From Pseudarthrobacter sp. W1I19 (GTDB lineage: Bacteria; Actinomycetota; Actinomycetes; Actinomycetales; Micrococcaceae): a DNA stretch of 64,000 nucleotides. The position numbers and the translations under genes are program-made. Location of the stretch: contig NZ_JAUSZR010000001.1 of assembly GCF_030817835.1 (NCBI RefSeq), forward strand, positions 1,612,001 to 1,676,000. The letters run 5' to 3'. This document shows, in pieces, positions 17,852-25,636 of this stretch. Below the pieces are notes generated by a model, which searched no databases, had not been told where the DNA came from, and was given only the letters and a program-made list of their open reading frames with translations. The first letter of the stretch is position 1; each line of letters starts with the position of its first letter.

Positions 17852-18454
17852 ATGGAAAAGTTCACCACCCACACCGGAATCGGCGTCCCGCTGCGTCAGA
17901 GCAACGTGGACACGGACCAGATCATCCCCGCTGTCTACCTCAAGCGCATCACGCGCACAGGCTTCGAGGACGCCCTGTTTTCCGCGTGGCGCAAGGACCC
18001 GTCCTTCATCCTGAACCAGGAACCGTTCAACGCCGGTTCCGTCCTGGTGGCGGGCCCCGACTTCGGCACCGGCTCCTCCCGCGAACACGCTGTCTGGGCG
18101 CTCAAGGACTACGGCTTTAAAACTGTACTCTCGTCCCGGTTCGCCGATATCTTCCGCGGCAACTCCGGCAAGCAGGGCCTGCTCGCGGCACAGGTGGCGC
18201 AGGACGACATCGAACTGATCTGGAAGGAGCTCGAGAACGCCCCCGGTACCCAGGTCACCGTGGACCTCGTCTCCAAGACCGTAGTGTGCGGCAACATCGT
18301 GGCGCCCTTCGACATCGACGACTACACGCGCTGGCGCCTGCTCGAAGGACTGGACGATATCGGGCTGACGCTCCAGCACGAGGCGGACATCACTGCCTAT
18401 GAGGCCACCCGCCCCGCCTTCTTCCCCAAAACCCTGCCGGCCCGCCTTTCCTGA
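17852..18454 (+). CDS. leuD: 3-isopropylmalate dehydratase small subunit
   Basis: Partner of LeuC; it supplies the substrate-binding swivelling domain. It has 200 residues, the normal size. Family segments are [15 protein letters not shown] near the N-terminus, [22 protein letters not shown], and [18 protein letters not shown]. It is in an operon with leuC (8-bp gap). A 13-bp hairpin terminator follows. Confidence 0.96.
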   Translation: MEKFTTHTGIGVPLRQSNVDTDQIIPAVYLKRITRTGFEDALFSAWRKDPSFILNQEPFNAGSVLVAGPDFGTGSSREHAVWALKDYGFKTVLSSRFADIFRGNSGKQGLLAAQVAQDDIELIWKELENAPGTQVTVDLVSKTVVCGNIVAPFDIDDYTRWRLLEGLDDIGLTLQHEADITAYEATRPAFFPKTLPARLS

Positions 18455-18476
18455 GCGGGCGGAAGTACCTCCGACT

Positions 18477-18514
18477 GTGCGACGGCGGCCCGCCACGCCC
18501 TGCCGCCGTCGCAC
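18477..18514 (+). terminator. Terminator of leuCD
   Basis: GTGCGACGGCGGC (18477-18489) pairs perfectly with GCCGCCGTCGCAC (18502-18514) around a 12-nt loop, 22 bp after leuD. GCGTATTTCGG follows. Confidence 0.7.
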
Positions 18515-18520
18515 GCGTAT

Positions 18521-18549
18521 TTCGGTTCGGTAACGCGACCTCCTATGCT
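18521..18549 (+). promoter_or_regulatory. Candidate promoter of the murA-plsC-gpsA-ddl operon
   Basis: TTCGGT (18521-18526) and TATGCT (18544-18549) are 17 bp apart, directly after the leuCD terminator. The leader would be about 48 nt and contains the GAGG ribosome binding site of murA. Confidence 0.5.
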
Positions 18550-18603
18550 TGGTTGGAGCCTTTGCAAGGTTTTGTGGGCTAGTTATCGTGAGGAAACCGG
18601 TAT

Positions 18604-19929
18604 ATGAGTAGTGTTCTGACAATCCGTGGCGGAGTCCCGCTGGCGGGCCGCGTGAGCGTCCGGGGAGCGAAAAACCTCGTTCCCAAGGCGATGGTGGCAG
18701 CGTTGCTGGGCAACGAGCCGTCCGTGTTGCGGAACGTGCCGGAGATCAAGGATGTGGAGGTCGTCACCTCCCTCCTTCAGCTCCACGGTGTGACGGTGGT
18801 CAAGGACCCGGTCAACGGGGACCTCACCCTGGACCCAAAGGCGGCCAAGACGGCGCCAAGCACCGCAATTGACGCCCACGCCGGCGACTCCCGGATTCCC
18901 ATCCTGCTGTGCGGTCCCCTGATCCACGCCATCGGCGAAGCCTTCATTCCCGATCTCGGCGGCTGCAAGATCGGCGACCGTCCCATCGACTACCACCTCG
19001 ATGTGCTGCGCCAGTTCGGTGCCGTGGTGGAGAAGCGGCCCGGCGGCATCCACATCTCCGCCCCCAAAGGCCTGCACGGCGCCAAGATATCCCTGCCCTA
19101 CCCGTCCGTCGGCGCCACTGAGCAGGTGCTGCTGAGCGCCACCCGCGCGGAGGGCATCACCGAACTCTCCGGAGCGGCAACGGAACCGGAGATCATCGAC
19201 CTGATCGCCGTGCTGCAGAAGATGGGCGCCATCATCAGCGTCCAGACCGACCGCACCATCCGCATCGAAGGCGTCCGTGACCTCGGCGGCTACAACCACC
19301 GGGCGCTCTCGGACCGCAACGAATCGGCGTCGTGGGCATCCGCTGCGCTGGTGACCAAGGGTGACATCTTTGTTGAAGGCGCCTCACAGCGCGACATGAT
19401 GACGTTCCTGAACACCTACCGCAAGGTGGGCGGCGGGATGGACATCGGCGAAGACGGCATCCGCTTCTACCACAAGGGCGGAAAGCTCAACCCCCTGGTC
19501 CTGGAGACGGACGTGCACCCCGGTTTTATGACCGACTGGCAGCAGCCGCTGGTGGTGGCGCTGACCCAGGCTGAAGGTGTTTCGATTGTTCACGAGACCG
19601 TGTACGAGAACCGCTTCGGCTTCACAGATGCGCTGATCCGGATGGGCGCCAGCATCCAGGTGCACCGTGAGTGCCTGGGCAGCGTGCCCTGCCGGTTCGG
19701 TCAGCGGAACTTCCTGCACTCGGCAGTCATTTCCGGGCCCACCCAGCTTAAGGGAACCGACATCGACGTGCCGGACCTCCGCGGCGGCTTCAGCCACCTG
19801 ATCGCTGCCCTGGCCGCCACGGGAACATCCCGCGTAACCGGAATCGACATCATCAACCGGGGCTACGAGCGCTTCACCGAAAAGCTTGCCGGGCTGGGCG
19901 CCGACTTCGACATCACCCCCACGAAGTAG
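18604..19929 (+). CDS. murA: UDP-N-acetylglucosamine 1-carboxyvinyltransferase
   Basis: First committed step of peptidoglycan synthesis: transfer of enolpyruvate from PEP to UDP-GlcNAc. It has 441 residues of the EPSP-synthase fold. Lys23-Asn24 in GAKNLVPK and the active-site loop GGCKIGDRP with Cys121 (the residue that fosfomycin alkylates) are present; mycobacteria carry Asp there. The ATG is preceded by GAGGAAACC. It heads an operon of envelope-precursor genes (plsC, gpsA, ddl). The fosfomycin statement is a family-based inference. Confidence 0.95.
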   Translation: MSSVLTIRGGVPLAGRVSVRGAKNLVPKAMVAALLGNEPSVLRNVPEIKDVEVVTSLLQLHGVTVVKDPVNGDLTLDPKAAKTAPSTAIDAHAGDSRIPILLCGPLIHAIGEAFIPDLGGCKIGDRPIDYHLDVLRQFGAVVEKRPGGIHISAPKGLHGAKISLPYPSVGATEQVLLSATRAEGITELSGAATEPEIIDLIAVLQKMGAIISVQTDRTIRIEGVRDLGGYNHRALSDRNESASWASAALVTKGDIFVEGASQRDMMTFLNTYRKVGGGMDIGEDGIRFYHKGGKLNPLVLETDVHPGFMTDWQQPLVVALTQAEGVSIVHETVYENRFGFTDALIRMGASIQVHRECLGSVPCRFGQRNFLHSAVISGPTQLKGTDIDVPDLRGGFSHLIAALAATGTSRVTGIDIINRGYERFTEKLAGLGADFDITPTK

Positions 19930-19939
19930 CGGAACCGAC

Positions 19940-20716
19940 GTGAAAGAGTCTGCGAAAAGCAGGGCCACCTTTATGTTCATCGCCGGCATTGTCCGGCCCT
20001 TGATGAACCTCATGATGAGCAAGAAGTGGGAGGGAACGGAGAAGCTTCCCGCCGGGGGCTTCATCGCGGCCCCCAACCACTGCACCGAAATTGATCCGCT
20101 GGTGGTGGGCCACATGCTGTACAACCAGAAGCGTGCCCCGCACTTCCTGGCCAAAGCGGGCCTCTTCAAGGTTCCTGCATTTGGTTGGCTGCTCCATGCC
20201 ACCAAGCAGGTCCCGGTGGAGCGTTCGACTGCGGGAGCGAACCGCTCGCTGCAGGTTGCGCAGGAGATCGTCGCCGAGGGCGGGGCCATCATCATCTATC
20301 CGGAGGGCACCCTGACGCGTGATCCGGACCTGTGGCCGATGAAGGGCCACACCGGCGCCGCGCGCCTGGCCCTTGAAGGCGGCATTCCCGTGGTTCCGAT
20401 CGCCCACTGGGGCGCGCACGAGGTGTTCCCGCGCTACGGCAAGAGGTTCCACCTCTTCCCGCGCAAGCGGTCCCGTGTTCTAGTCGGCGATCCTGTAGAC
20501 CTCAGTGCCTTCTTCGGCCGTCCCCTGGACAAGGCCACACTGGCCGGAGCCACTGACGCCATCATGGATGCCATCACCGGTCTCCTTGCGGAGCTCAGGG
20601 GAGAGCAGCCGCCGGCGGTGCGTTGGGATCCGGCAAAGCAGCAGCAGTCAAAGCACGGGCGCTTCGTGGAGCGCGGCCAGGCCCAGACCGGCGAACGGAC
20701 GCCCGGTGATTCCTGA
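19940..20716 (+). CDS. plsC: 1-acyl-sn-glycerol-3-phosphate acyltransferase (PlsC-like)
   Basis: Acylates lysophosphatidate to phosphatidate at the membrane. It has 258 residues. The catalytic H(x)4D motif is NHCTEID and the glycerol-phosphate-binding motif is YPEGT. An N-terminal hydrophobic patch (TFMFIAGIVRPLMNLMM) probably sits on the membrane. GTG 19940 is 10 bp after the murA stop; GGAACC upstream is a weak ribosome binding site. An alternative start is ATG 19973. The stop codon lies inside the tandem duplication that carries the gpsA start. Confidence 0.9.
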   Translation: MKESAKSRATFMFIAGIVRPLMNLMMSKKWEGTEKLPAGGFIAAPNHCTEIDPLVVGHMLYNQKRAPHFLAKAGLFKVPAFGWLLHATKQVPVERSTAGANRSLQVAQEIVAEGGAIIIYPEGTLTRDPDLWPMKGHTGAARLALEGGIPVVPIAHWGAHEVFPRYGKRFHLFPRKRSRVLVGDPVDLSAFFGRPLDKATLAGATDAIMDAITGLLAELRGEQPPAVRWDPAKQQQSKHGRFVERGQAQTGERTPGDS

Positions 20717-20740
20717 GGGGACGGTGATTCCTGAAGGGAT
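20705..20740 (+). repeat. 18-bp tandem duplication spanning the plsC end and gpsA start
   Basis: GGTGATTCCTGAGGGGAC (20705-20722) is followed at once by GGTGATTCCTGAAGGGAT (20723-20740), two mismatches. Each copy has a GTG in the gpsA frame (20706 and 20724), and the first copy's GAGGGG can act as the ribosome binding site of the second GTG. Confidence 0.8.
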
Positions 20741-21776
20741 ACAGGGGGGATCGGCCCGTTCCGTTGCCGTGCTCGGGGCCGGCTCCTGGGGGACCACGTT
20801 TGCGAAAATCCTGGCCGATGCCGCCACCGCCGCCGGTGAGCCGCGTGCCATCCGGCTGTGGGGCCGGCGCACTGAAGTGGTGGAGGAAATCAACACCTTC
20901 CACCGCAACAGCCAATACCTGAAGGACATCGCCCTCCCGGAGAGCATTACGGCCTCCACAGAGGTCCGTGAGGTGCTGGCCGGCGCCGATCTGGTGATAC
21001 TGGCTGTGCCGGCCCAGTCCCTGCGCCCGCAACTGCGCGGGTGGAAAGGCATGATTGCCCCCGGCGCCATGGTGGTTTCACTGATGAAGGGACTGGAACT
21101 GGGCACCGATGCCCGGATGAGTGAGGTCATCAGTGAGGAACTTGGCGTTCCAACGGAACGCATCGCCGTCGTTTCCGGTCCCAACCTTGCCATGGAGATT
21201 GCCCGCGAGGAGCCCACAGCATCCGTGGTGGCCTGCACTGATTCCGCTGCTGCCGGCTGGATAGCCCGCACCTGCACAGCACCATACTTCCGGCCTTACA
21301 CCACAGCGGACATCGTGGGGGTGGAAATCGGCGGCATCGTTAAGAACGTCATCGCGCTGGCAGTAGGTATTTGCGAGGGCCGGCAAATGGGGGACAACAC
21401 CAAGGCTTCCGTTATCACCCGCGGCCTTGCCGAAACATCCCGCCTGGCGCTGGCGCTGGGCGGGGACGCGAAAACCATGGCAGGCCTGGCAGGCCTGGGT
21501 GACCTGGTGGCCACGTGCTCTTCTCCGCTGTCGAGGAACCATACCGCGGGGCGGCTGCTCGGCCAGGGCCTGACGCTGGAGGAAGTGGGCCAGAAGATGA
21601 CCCAGACCGCCGAAGGCATCAAATCCGGCCAGGCCGTCCACGAACTCGCGGCAAAGCTTGGCGTCGAGATGCCCATCACGGCCGCCGTCGTCGCTGTGCT
21701 GGCAGGCAAGCTGTCCGTTGACCAACTGGGGCCTGTCCTGCTGGCCCGGGAACTGAAACCTGAAGGCGATTACTGA
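20724..21776 (+). CDS. gpsA: Glycerol-3-phosphate dehydrogenase [NAD(P)+]
   Basis: Reduces dihydroxyacetone phosphate to sn-glycerol-3-phosphate, the backbone acylated by PlsC. It has 350 residues from GTG 20724. The nucleotide-binding GAGSWGTTFAKIL lies near the N-terminus; SLMKGLE, SGPNLAMEIAREEPTA and the catalytic lysine in EIGGIVKNVIAL are present. The start is one of two GTGs made by an 18-bp tandem duplication; the second has GAGGGG upstream, so it is preferred to 20706. plsC and gpsA act in adjacent steps. Confidence 0.94.
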   Translation: MIPEGIQGGSARSVAVLGAGSWGTTFAKILADAATAAGEPRAIRLWGRRTEVVEEINTFHRNSQYLKDIALPESITASTEVREVLAGADLVILAVPAQSLRPQLRGWKGMIAPGAMVVSLMKGLELGTDARMSEVISEELGVPTERIAVVSGPNLAMEIAREEPTASVVACTDSAAAGWIARTCTAPYFRPYTTADIVGVEIGGIVKNVIALAVGICEGRQMGDNTKASVITRGLAETSRLALALGGDAKTMAGLAGLGDLVATCSSPLSRNHTAGRLLGQGLTLEEVGQKMTQTAEGIKSGQAVHELAAKLGVEMPITAAVVAVLAGKLSVDQLGPVLLARELKPEGDY

Positions 21777-21778
21777 CC

Positions 21779-22927
21779 ATGTCCCACCACAATCTCACCG
21801 CATCAGAACCGGCCGGCGGGGCAAAGCCCCGGGTGGCGGTGTTGTTCGGCGGACGTTCCAGCGAGCATGCCGTGAGTTGCGTGACCGCTGCCGGCGTCCT
21901 TGGTGCCATTAACAAGGACAAGTATGAAGTGATCCCGATTGGGATTGCCAAGACGGGGCAGTGGGTTCTGGCCCCCGCCGATACCGGGCAGTGGTCACTT
22001 GCCGCATCCTCGCTGCCCGAGGTGGTCCCGTCGTATAAAACGGTGACGCTGGCCCAGATCGGCGGCGAACACCAGCTGATCGTGGCTTCCCCGAACGAGG
22101 TTCCACAGGAGCTCGGAGCCGTAGACGTGGTGTTCCCCTTGCTGCACGGACCGTTCGGCGAAGACGGCACTATCCAGGGGCTCCTGGAACTCTCGGACAC
22201 GAGGTACGTCGGAGCCGGCGTCCTGGCCTCCGCAGTGGGCATGGACAAGCACTTTATGAAGGTGGTTTTTGAAGCTGCCGGGCTTCAGGTGGGCCCCTAT
22301 ATCGCCGTGACCGACAGGCAGTGGCGCAAGGATGCTGAATCCGTGCGGAAGCAGGTTGACCGCCTCGGTTTCCCTGTTTTCGTCAAGCCTGCGAGGGCTG
22401 GATCCTCGATGGGTATTTCGAAGGTGGACTCGCTGGAGGAGCTGGACGCTGCCATTGAGGAAGCACGGCGGCACGACCTCAAACTCGTCGTCGAAGCGGG
22501 AATCGTGGGCCGCGAAATTGAATGCGCAGTCCTTGAAGGCAGGGGCACCGATGCCCCCCGCACCTCCATGCCCGGCGAGATCTCCGTTGCCGGGGGCACG
22601 CACGAGTTCTACGACTTCAATGCGAAGTACGTTGAGGACGACGCCGCAGCGCTCAGCTGCCCGGCAGACCTGCCCGAGGAAGCGATCACCAGGGTCCGTG
22701 AACTTTCGGCGGCTGCTTTTGACGCGGTGGGTGCAGAGGGTTTGAGCCGGGTGGATTTCTTCTACACACCGGATGGCCAGCTGATCATCAACGAGATCAA
22801 CACCATGCCGGGCTTCACCCCCAAGAGCATGTACCCGCAGATGTGGGCCGCCTCCGGCCTGGGATACGCGGACCTGATCGACGAACTCATCTACCTGGCA
22901 CTGAACCGGAAGACCGGCCTGCGCTGA
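21779..22927 (+). CDS. ddl: D-alanine--D-alanine ligase
   Basis: Makes the D-Ala-D-Ala dipeptide for peptidoglycan stems. It has 382 residues of the ATP-grasp fold: N-terminal VAVLFGGRSSEHAVS, the glycine-rich ATP loop KPARAGSSMGISKV, and the Mg-binding C-terminal NEINTMPGFTPKSMYP. ATG 21779 follows the gpsA stop by 2 bp. It is the last gene of the murA operon. The dispersed repeats at 22936-22990 lie between it and the opposed lipoprotein gene. Confidence 0.96.
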   Translation: MSHHNLTASEPAGGAKPRVAVLFGGRSSEHAVSCVTAAGVLGAINKDKYEVIPIGIAKTGQWVLAPADTGQWSLAASSLPEVVPSYKTVTLAQIGGEHQLIVASPNEVPQELGAVDVVFPLLHGPFGEDGTIQGLLELSDTRYVGAGVLASAVGMDKHFMKVVFEAAGLQVGPYIAVTDRQWRKDAESVRKQVDRLGFPVFVKPARAGSSMGISKVDSLEELDAAIEEARRHDLKLVVEAGIVGREIECAVLEGRGTDAPRTSMPGEISVAGGTHEFYDFNAKYVEDDAAALSCPADLPEEAITRVRELSAAAFDAVGAEGLSRVDFFYTPDGQLIINEINTMPGFTPKSMYPQMWAASGLGYADLIDELIYLALNRKTGLR

Positions 22928-22935
22928 CCTTTGGC

Positions 22936-22990
22936 GGTGGTTGAGTTGGCCGGGCGTTGAGCTTGTCCGGCGGTTGAGCTTGTCGAAACC
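22936..22990. repeat. Cluster of GGTTGAGCTTGTCGAAACC-type repeats
   Basis: Three partial copies in tandem: GGTGGTTGAGTTGG (22936), CGTTGAGCTTGTCC (22954), and the fullest, CGGTTGAGCTTGTCGAAACC (22971-22990). They fill the 62-bp gap between the convergent ddl and DUF3515 genes. The last repeat base forms part of the DUF3515 stop codon. Confidence 0.75.
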
Positions 22991-23493
22991 TACTGGCTTT
23001 GCGGGAGGTCCTGCAGCTCCTCCTGGCCCACGCAGTTCCGGCTGGCCGGGACCTCTGCTGCGGCAACGGCCAGGTCTGCAAGTACCGTGGCGGAACTGAT
23101 CCTGTCCGGGTCCATCAGGATCTCCGTGGCGGGCTCCCGGCCGTAAGTGGTGAGCGTCCACACCGGGTCGCCTTCCTTGATGACCCAGTCGATCCCGTTG
23201 ACGGTAACGCACCGGTCGGTAGTGGGTCCCGGCACATTGACGCCGCATCGCAGGACCACCAGTGAGGGATCGCCCCAGGCGGCAGTTGCCTGGCTGTTCG
23301 TCTTGCGGAGGGCTGAGTCCCCGATGGCCTCGGGGAGCGCCACCATCATGGGGGCGCAGGCCGGGTTCGCCGCATCCTTGGCGGCCGGCACGTCCACCAC
23401 CGGTGAACAAGCAGCCAGCGGAAGGGCGGCAAAAGCCCCGATCAGCGCCATCCTGGCACGGCGGGCGGTCAGGGAGGCGTGGGGGTGGTGCAT
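22990..23493 (-). CDS. DUF3515 family lipoprotein
   Basis: A 167-residue exported protein of the actinobacterial DUF3515 family. It has a basic N-terminus, a hydrophobic segment and a lipobox LPLAAC, so it should be acylated on that cysteine and anchored outside the membrane. The C-terminal domain has several cysteines (CAPMM, RCGVN, RCVTV, NCVGQ) that may form disulfides. It sits between ddl and thiL, its usual place in actinobacteria as I recall. TAGGCT ends 6 bp before the ATG on the minus strand, without a ribosome binding site, which suggests a leaderless transcript. Function unknown. Confidence 0.85.
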   Translation of the reverse strand: MHHPHASLTARRARMALIGAFAALPLAACSPVVDVPAAKDAANPACAPMMVALPEAIGDSALRKTNSQATAAWGDPSLVVLRCGVNVPGPTTDRCVTVNGIDWVIKEGDPVWTLTTYGREPATEILMDPDRISSATVLADLAVAAAEVPASRNCVGQEELQDLPQSQ

Positions 23494-23499
23494 GATCCA

Positions 23500-23505
23500 A
23501 GCCTA
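23500..23505 (-). promoter_or_regulatory. Candidate -10 element of leaderless DUF3515 mRNA
   Basis: TAGGCT, 6 bp before ATG 23493 on the minus strand. CTGACC lies 16 bp further upstream as a possible -35. Confidence 0.45.
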
Positions 23506-23568
23506 TCGCCGGAGCCGGGCCGGTCAGGACACCAGGAGGTACGGCCAGCCAATGTCCGTGGCCCGCTG

Positions 23569-23574
23569 TAGCGT
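23569..23574 (+). promoter_or_regulatory. Candidate -10 element of leaderless thiL mRNA
   Basis: TAGCGT, 6 bp before GTG 23581, with no Shine-Dalgarno between. No clear -35. Confidence 0.4.
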
Positions 23575-23580
23575 AGTGGC

Positions 23581-24627
23581 GTGCCAGAAAACCGTTTGAC
23601 CGTCCCCCCGCAGCCCTCAGCCGTTGCTGCCCTCTCCGAAGCCGAATTGCTGGCCCGGATCTTCCCCCGCCTTTCCATGGCCGGGTCCTACTCAGAGGCC
23701 ACGCTGTTGGGTCCGGGGGATGACGCTGCCGTGGTGGCGGCGCCGGACGGCAGGACTCTCATCAGCATTGACACGCAGGTCCAGGACCAGGATTTCCGCC
23801 TGGAATGGCCAAACGGCTACCGGACCACCGGGTTCGACGTCGGCTGGAAGGCCGCGGCGCAGAACCTCAGCGACATCAATGCCATGGGGGCCACCGCCAC
23901 GTCGCTCGTCGTGAGCCTCACCCTCCCGCCCGAGACACCGGTGAGCTGGGTGGAAGACCTTGCGGAAGGGCTCACTGCCGGCATCAAGGACCTCGGAGCA
24001 ACCAGATGCTCGGTGGCGGGCGGCGACCTCGGCCGCGGCCGGGAAATTTCGGTCACCGTCGCCGTCCTCGGCACCCTCGACGGCGGTCCTGCAGTGCTTC
24101 GGTCAGGGGCACAGCCGGGGGATGTCCTTGCGCTTGCCGGTATGGCCGGGCATGCTGCTGCTGGCCTGGCCCTCCTGGAGTCGACCGAAAACGTTGATGC
24201 CCTTGGGGAACGTGAGCGCGCCTTCCTCGACCTGCAGTGCAGGCCGCGGCCACCGCTGGAAGCCGGTCCCGCAGCACGGACGGCCGGTGCCACGGCCATG
24301 CTGGATGTCTCGGACGGACTGCTCCGGGATGGGTTGCGGCTGGCTACGGCCAGCAGCGCCGCAATCGACCTGGACCCGGCACAACTGCACGTGCTGGGGG
24401 AGGTGCTGCGGCCTGCCTCGGAGCTGCTGGGCACGGACCCGGCGGCCTGGGTGCTCAACGGCGGGGAGGACCACGGCCTGCTCGCCACATTCCCTGCTGA
24501 TGTTCAGCTGCCAGCCGGATTCACTGCGATAGGCTCAGTACAAGCATTGGGAAGCAATGAAAGCCCGAGCGTCAAAATTGCGGGCCGGCCCGCGGACGCC
24601 GGGGGATGGGATCACTTTGCACACTAA
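23581..24627 (+). CDS. thiL: Thiamine-monophosphate kinase
   Basis: Phosphorylates thiamine monophosphate to the active diphosphate. It has 348 residues of the PurM/AIR-synthase fold. The N-terminal metal-binding motif GPGDDAAVV, IDTQVQDQDF, DINAMGATA and the later SDGL/GGEDHGLL motifs are all present. GTG 23581 has TAGCGT 6 bp upstream and no ribosome binding site. It begins a run thiL-DAK2-recG-rsmD. thiC, an earlier thiamine gene, lies 25 kb away under a riboswitch. Confidence 0.94.
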   Translation: MPENRLTVPPQPSAVAALSEAELLARIFPRLSMAGSYSEATLLGPGDDAAVVAAPDGRTLISIDTQVQDQDFRLEWPNGYRTTGFDVGWKAAAQNLSDINAMGATATSLVVSLTLPPETPVSWVEDLAEGLTAGIKDLGATRCSVAGGDLGRGREISVTVAVLGTLDGGPAVLRSGAQPGDVLALAGMAGHAAAGLALLESTENVDALGERERAFLDLQCRPRPPLEAGPAARTAGATAMLDVSDGLLRDGLRLATASSAAIDLDPAQLHVLGEVLRPASELLGTDPAAWVLNGGEDHGLLATFPADVQLPAGFTAIGSVQALGSNESPSVKIAGRPADAGGWDHFAH

Positions 24628-25636
24628 GGTTGCCGCCAACGCGCAAGCGATGAAGAGGTGGTTGGGCAAGGCTGAGACCGTTATTGGGAACCATAGCGAC
24701 CGTCTCAACGCCATCAATATCTTCCCGGTAGCGGACGGGGACACTGGCACCAACCTGTACTTGACCGTCCGAGCGGCTGCCCGGTCCGCTGCTGCAGCGC
24801 AGGACCAGCCCGCGCAACTGGACGTCGGCGTCGTCCTGGCTGCCGCCGGCCAGGCTGCTATGGAGGAAGCCCGCGGAAACTCGGGGACCCTATTGTCGGT
24901 GTTCCTGTGTGCCGCGGCGGAACCACTCGCGGGCCACACCCGGCTGACGTCCACGCTGCTGGCCGCCGCGCTGAACCGGGCCCAGATCAGGGCATGGTCA
25001 GCCCTCAGCGACCCGGTTCCCGGAACCATGCTTTCCGTGATGGAGGCTGCGGCGCGGGCCGCGGCCGCGGTGGACGCCGGGCAGAACGGTGACGACAGCA
25101 ACCACGCCCTGGGCCTGGCACTGGACGCCGCCGTTGAAGGTGCCTTGGCCGCCGTGATCCGCACGGAGGACCAGCTGGACGCGCTGACCTCGGCCCGGGT
25201 AGTGGATGCCGGGGGAGTGGGAATGCTCCTGATCCTGGATTGCCTCCGTTCTGCCGTCCTGGGTGTGGAACTGCAAAGCGAACTGCTCGACGGCCTCCAC
25301 GGCTATGACGTCTCCGATCCCCACATCCACACGGCACTGCCGGACGATGACGGCGTCGAAGTCATGTGCACCATCAACCTTTCACCGCTTCATGCGGCCA
25401 CGCTCCGCCAGCAGCTCGACGAGATCGGTGAATCCGTGATCATGAGCCAGGTGGGGGGCAACGAAGACGCGGACGGGAACTACCGCTGGCGGGTCCATGT
25501 GCACGTTCCTGATCCCGAGCCTGCTGTCAGTATCATCCGGGCCCTGGGAGAACCCTCCCACATCAGTATCAGCGAGCTCGCGCTGCCGCGGGAATCCCAC
25601 ACAGACGCAGTGAACTCCAGTGGGCATGACCGCTGA
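24557..25636 (+). CDS. DAK2/DhaL-domain protein (FakA-like, short form)
   Basis: A 359-residue protein with an N-terminal DhaL nucleotide-binding domain (residues ~35-210; the Mg/ATP motif PVADGDTGTN and RGNSGTLLS are clear) and the middle domain of FakA (EVMCTINLSPLHAATLRQQLDEIGESVIMS through VHVHVPDP). The C-terminal third of full-length FakA (~550 residues) is absent. FakA phosphorylates fatty acids bound to FakB, but this short form may have another role. The only ATG before the domain is 24557, which makes a 71-bp overlap with thiL; TTG 24617 or ATG 24650 are alternatives. recG overlaps its end. Confidence 0.85.
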   Translation: MKARASKLRAGPRTPGDGITLHTKVAANAQAMKRWLGKAETVIGNHSDRLNAINIFPVADGDTGTNLYLTVRAAARSAAAAQDQPAQLDVGVVLAAAGQAAMEEARGNSGTLLSVFLCAAAEPLAGHTRLTSTLLAAALNRAQIRAWSALSDPVPGTMLSVMEAAARAAAAVDAGQNGDDSNHALGLALDAAVEGALAAVIRTEDQLDALTSARVVDAGGVGMLLILDCLRSAVLGVELQSELLDGLHGYDVSDPHIHTALPDDDGVEVMCTINLSPLHAATLRQQLDEIGESVIMSQVGGNEDADGNYRWRVHVHVPDPEPAVSIIRALGEPSHISISELALPRESHTDAVNSSGHDR

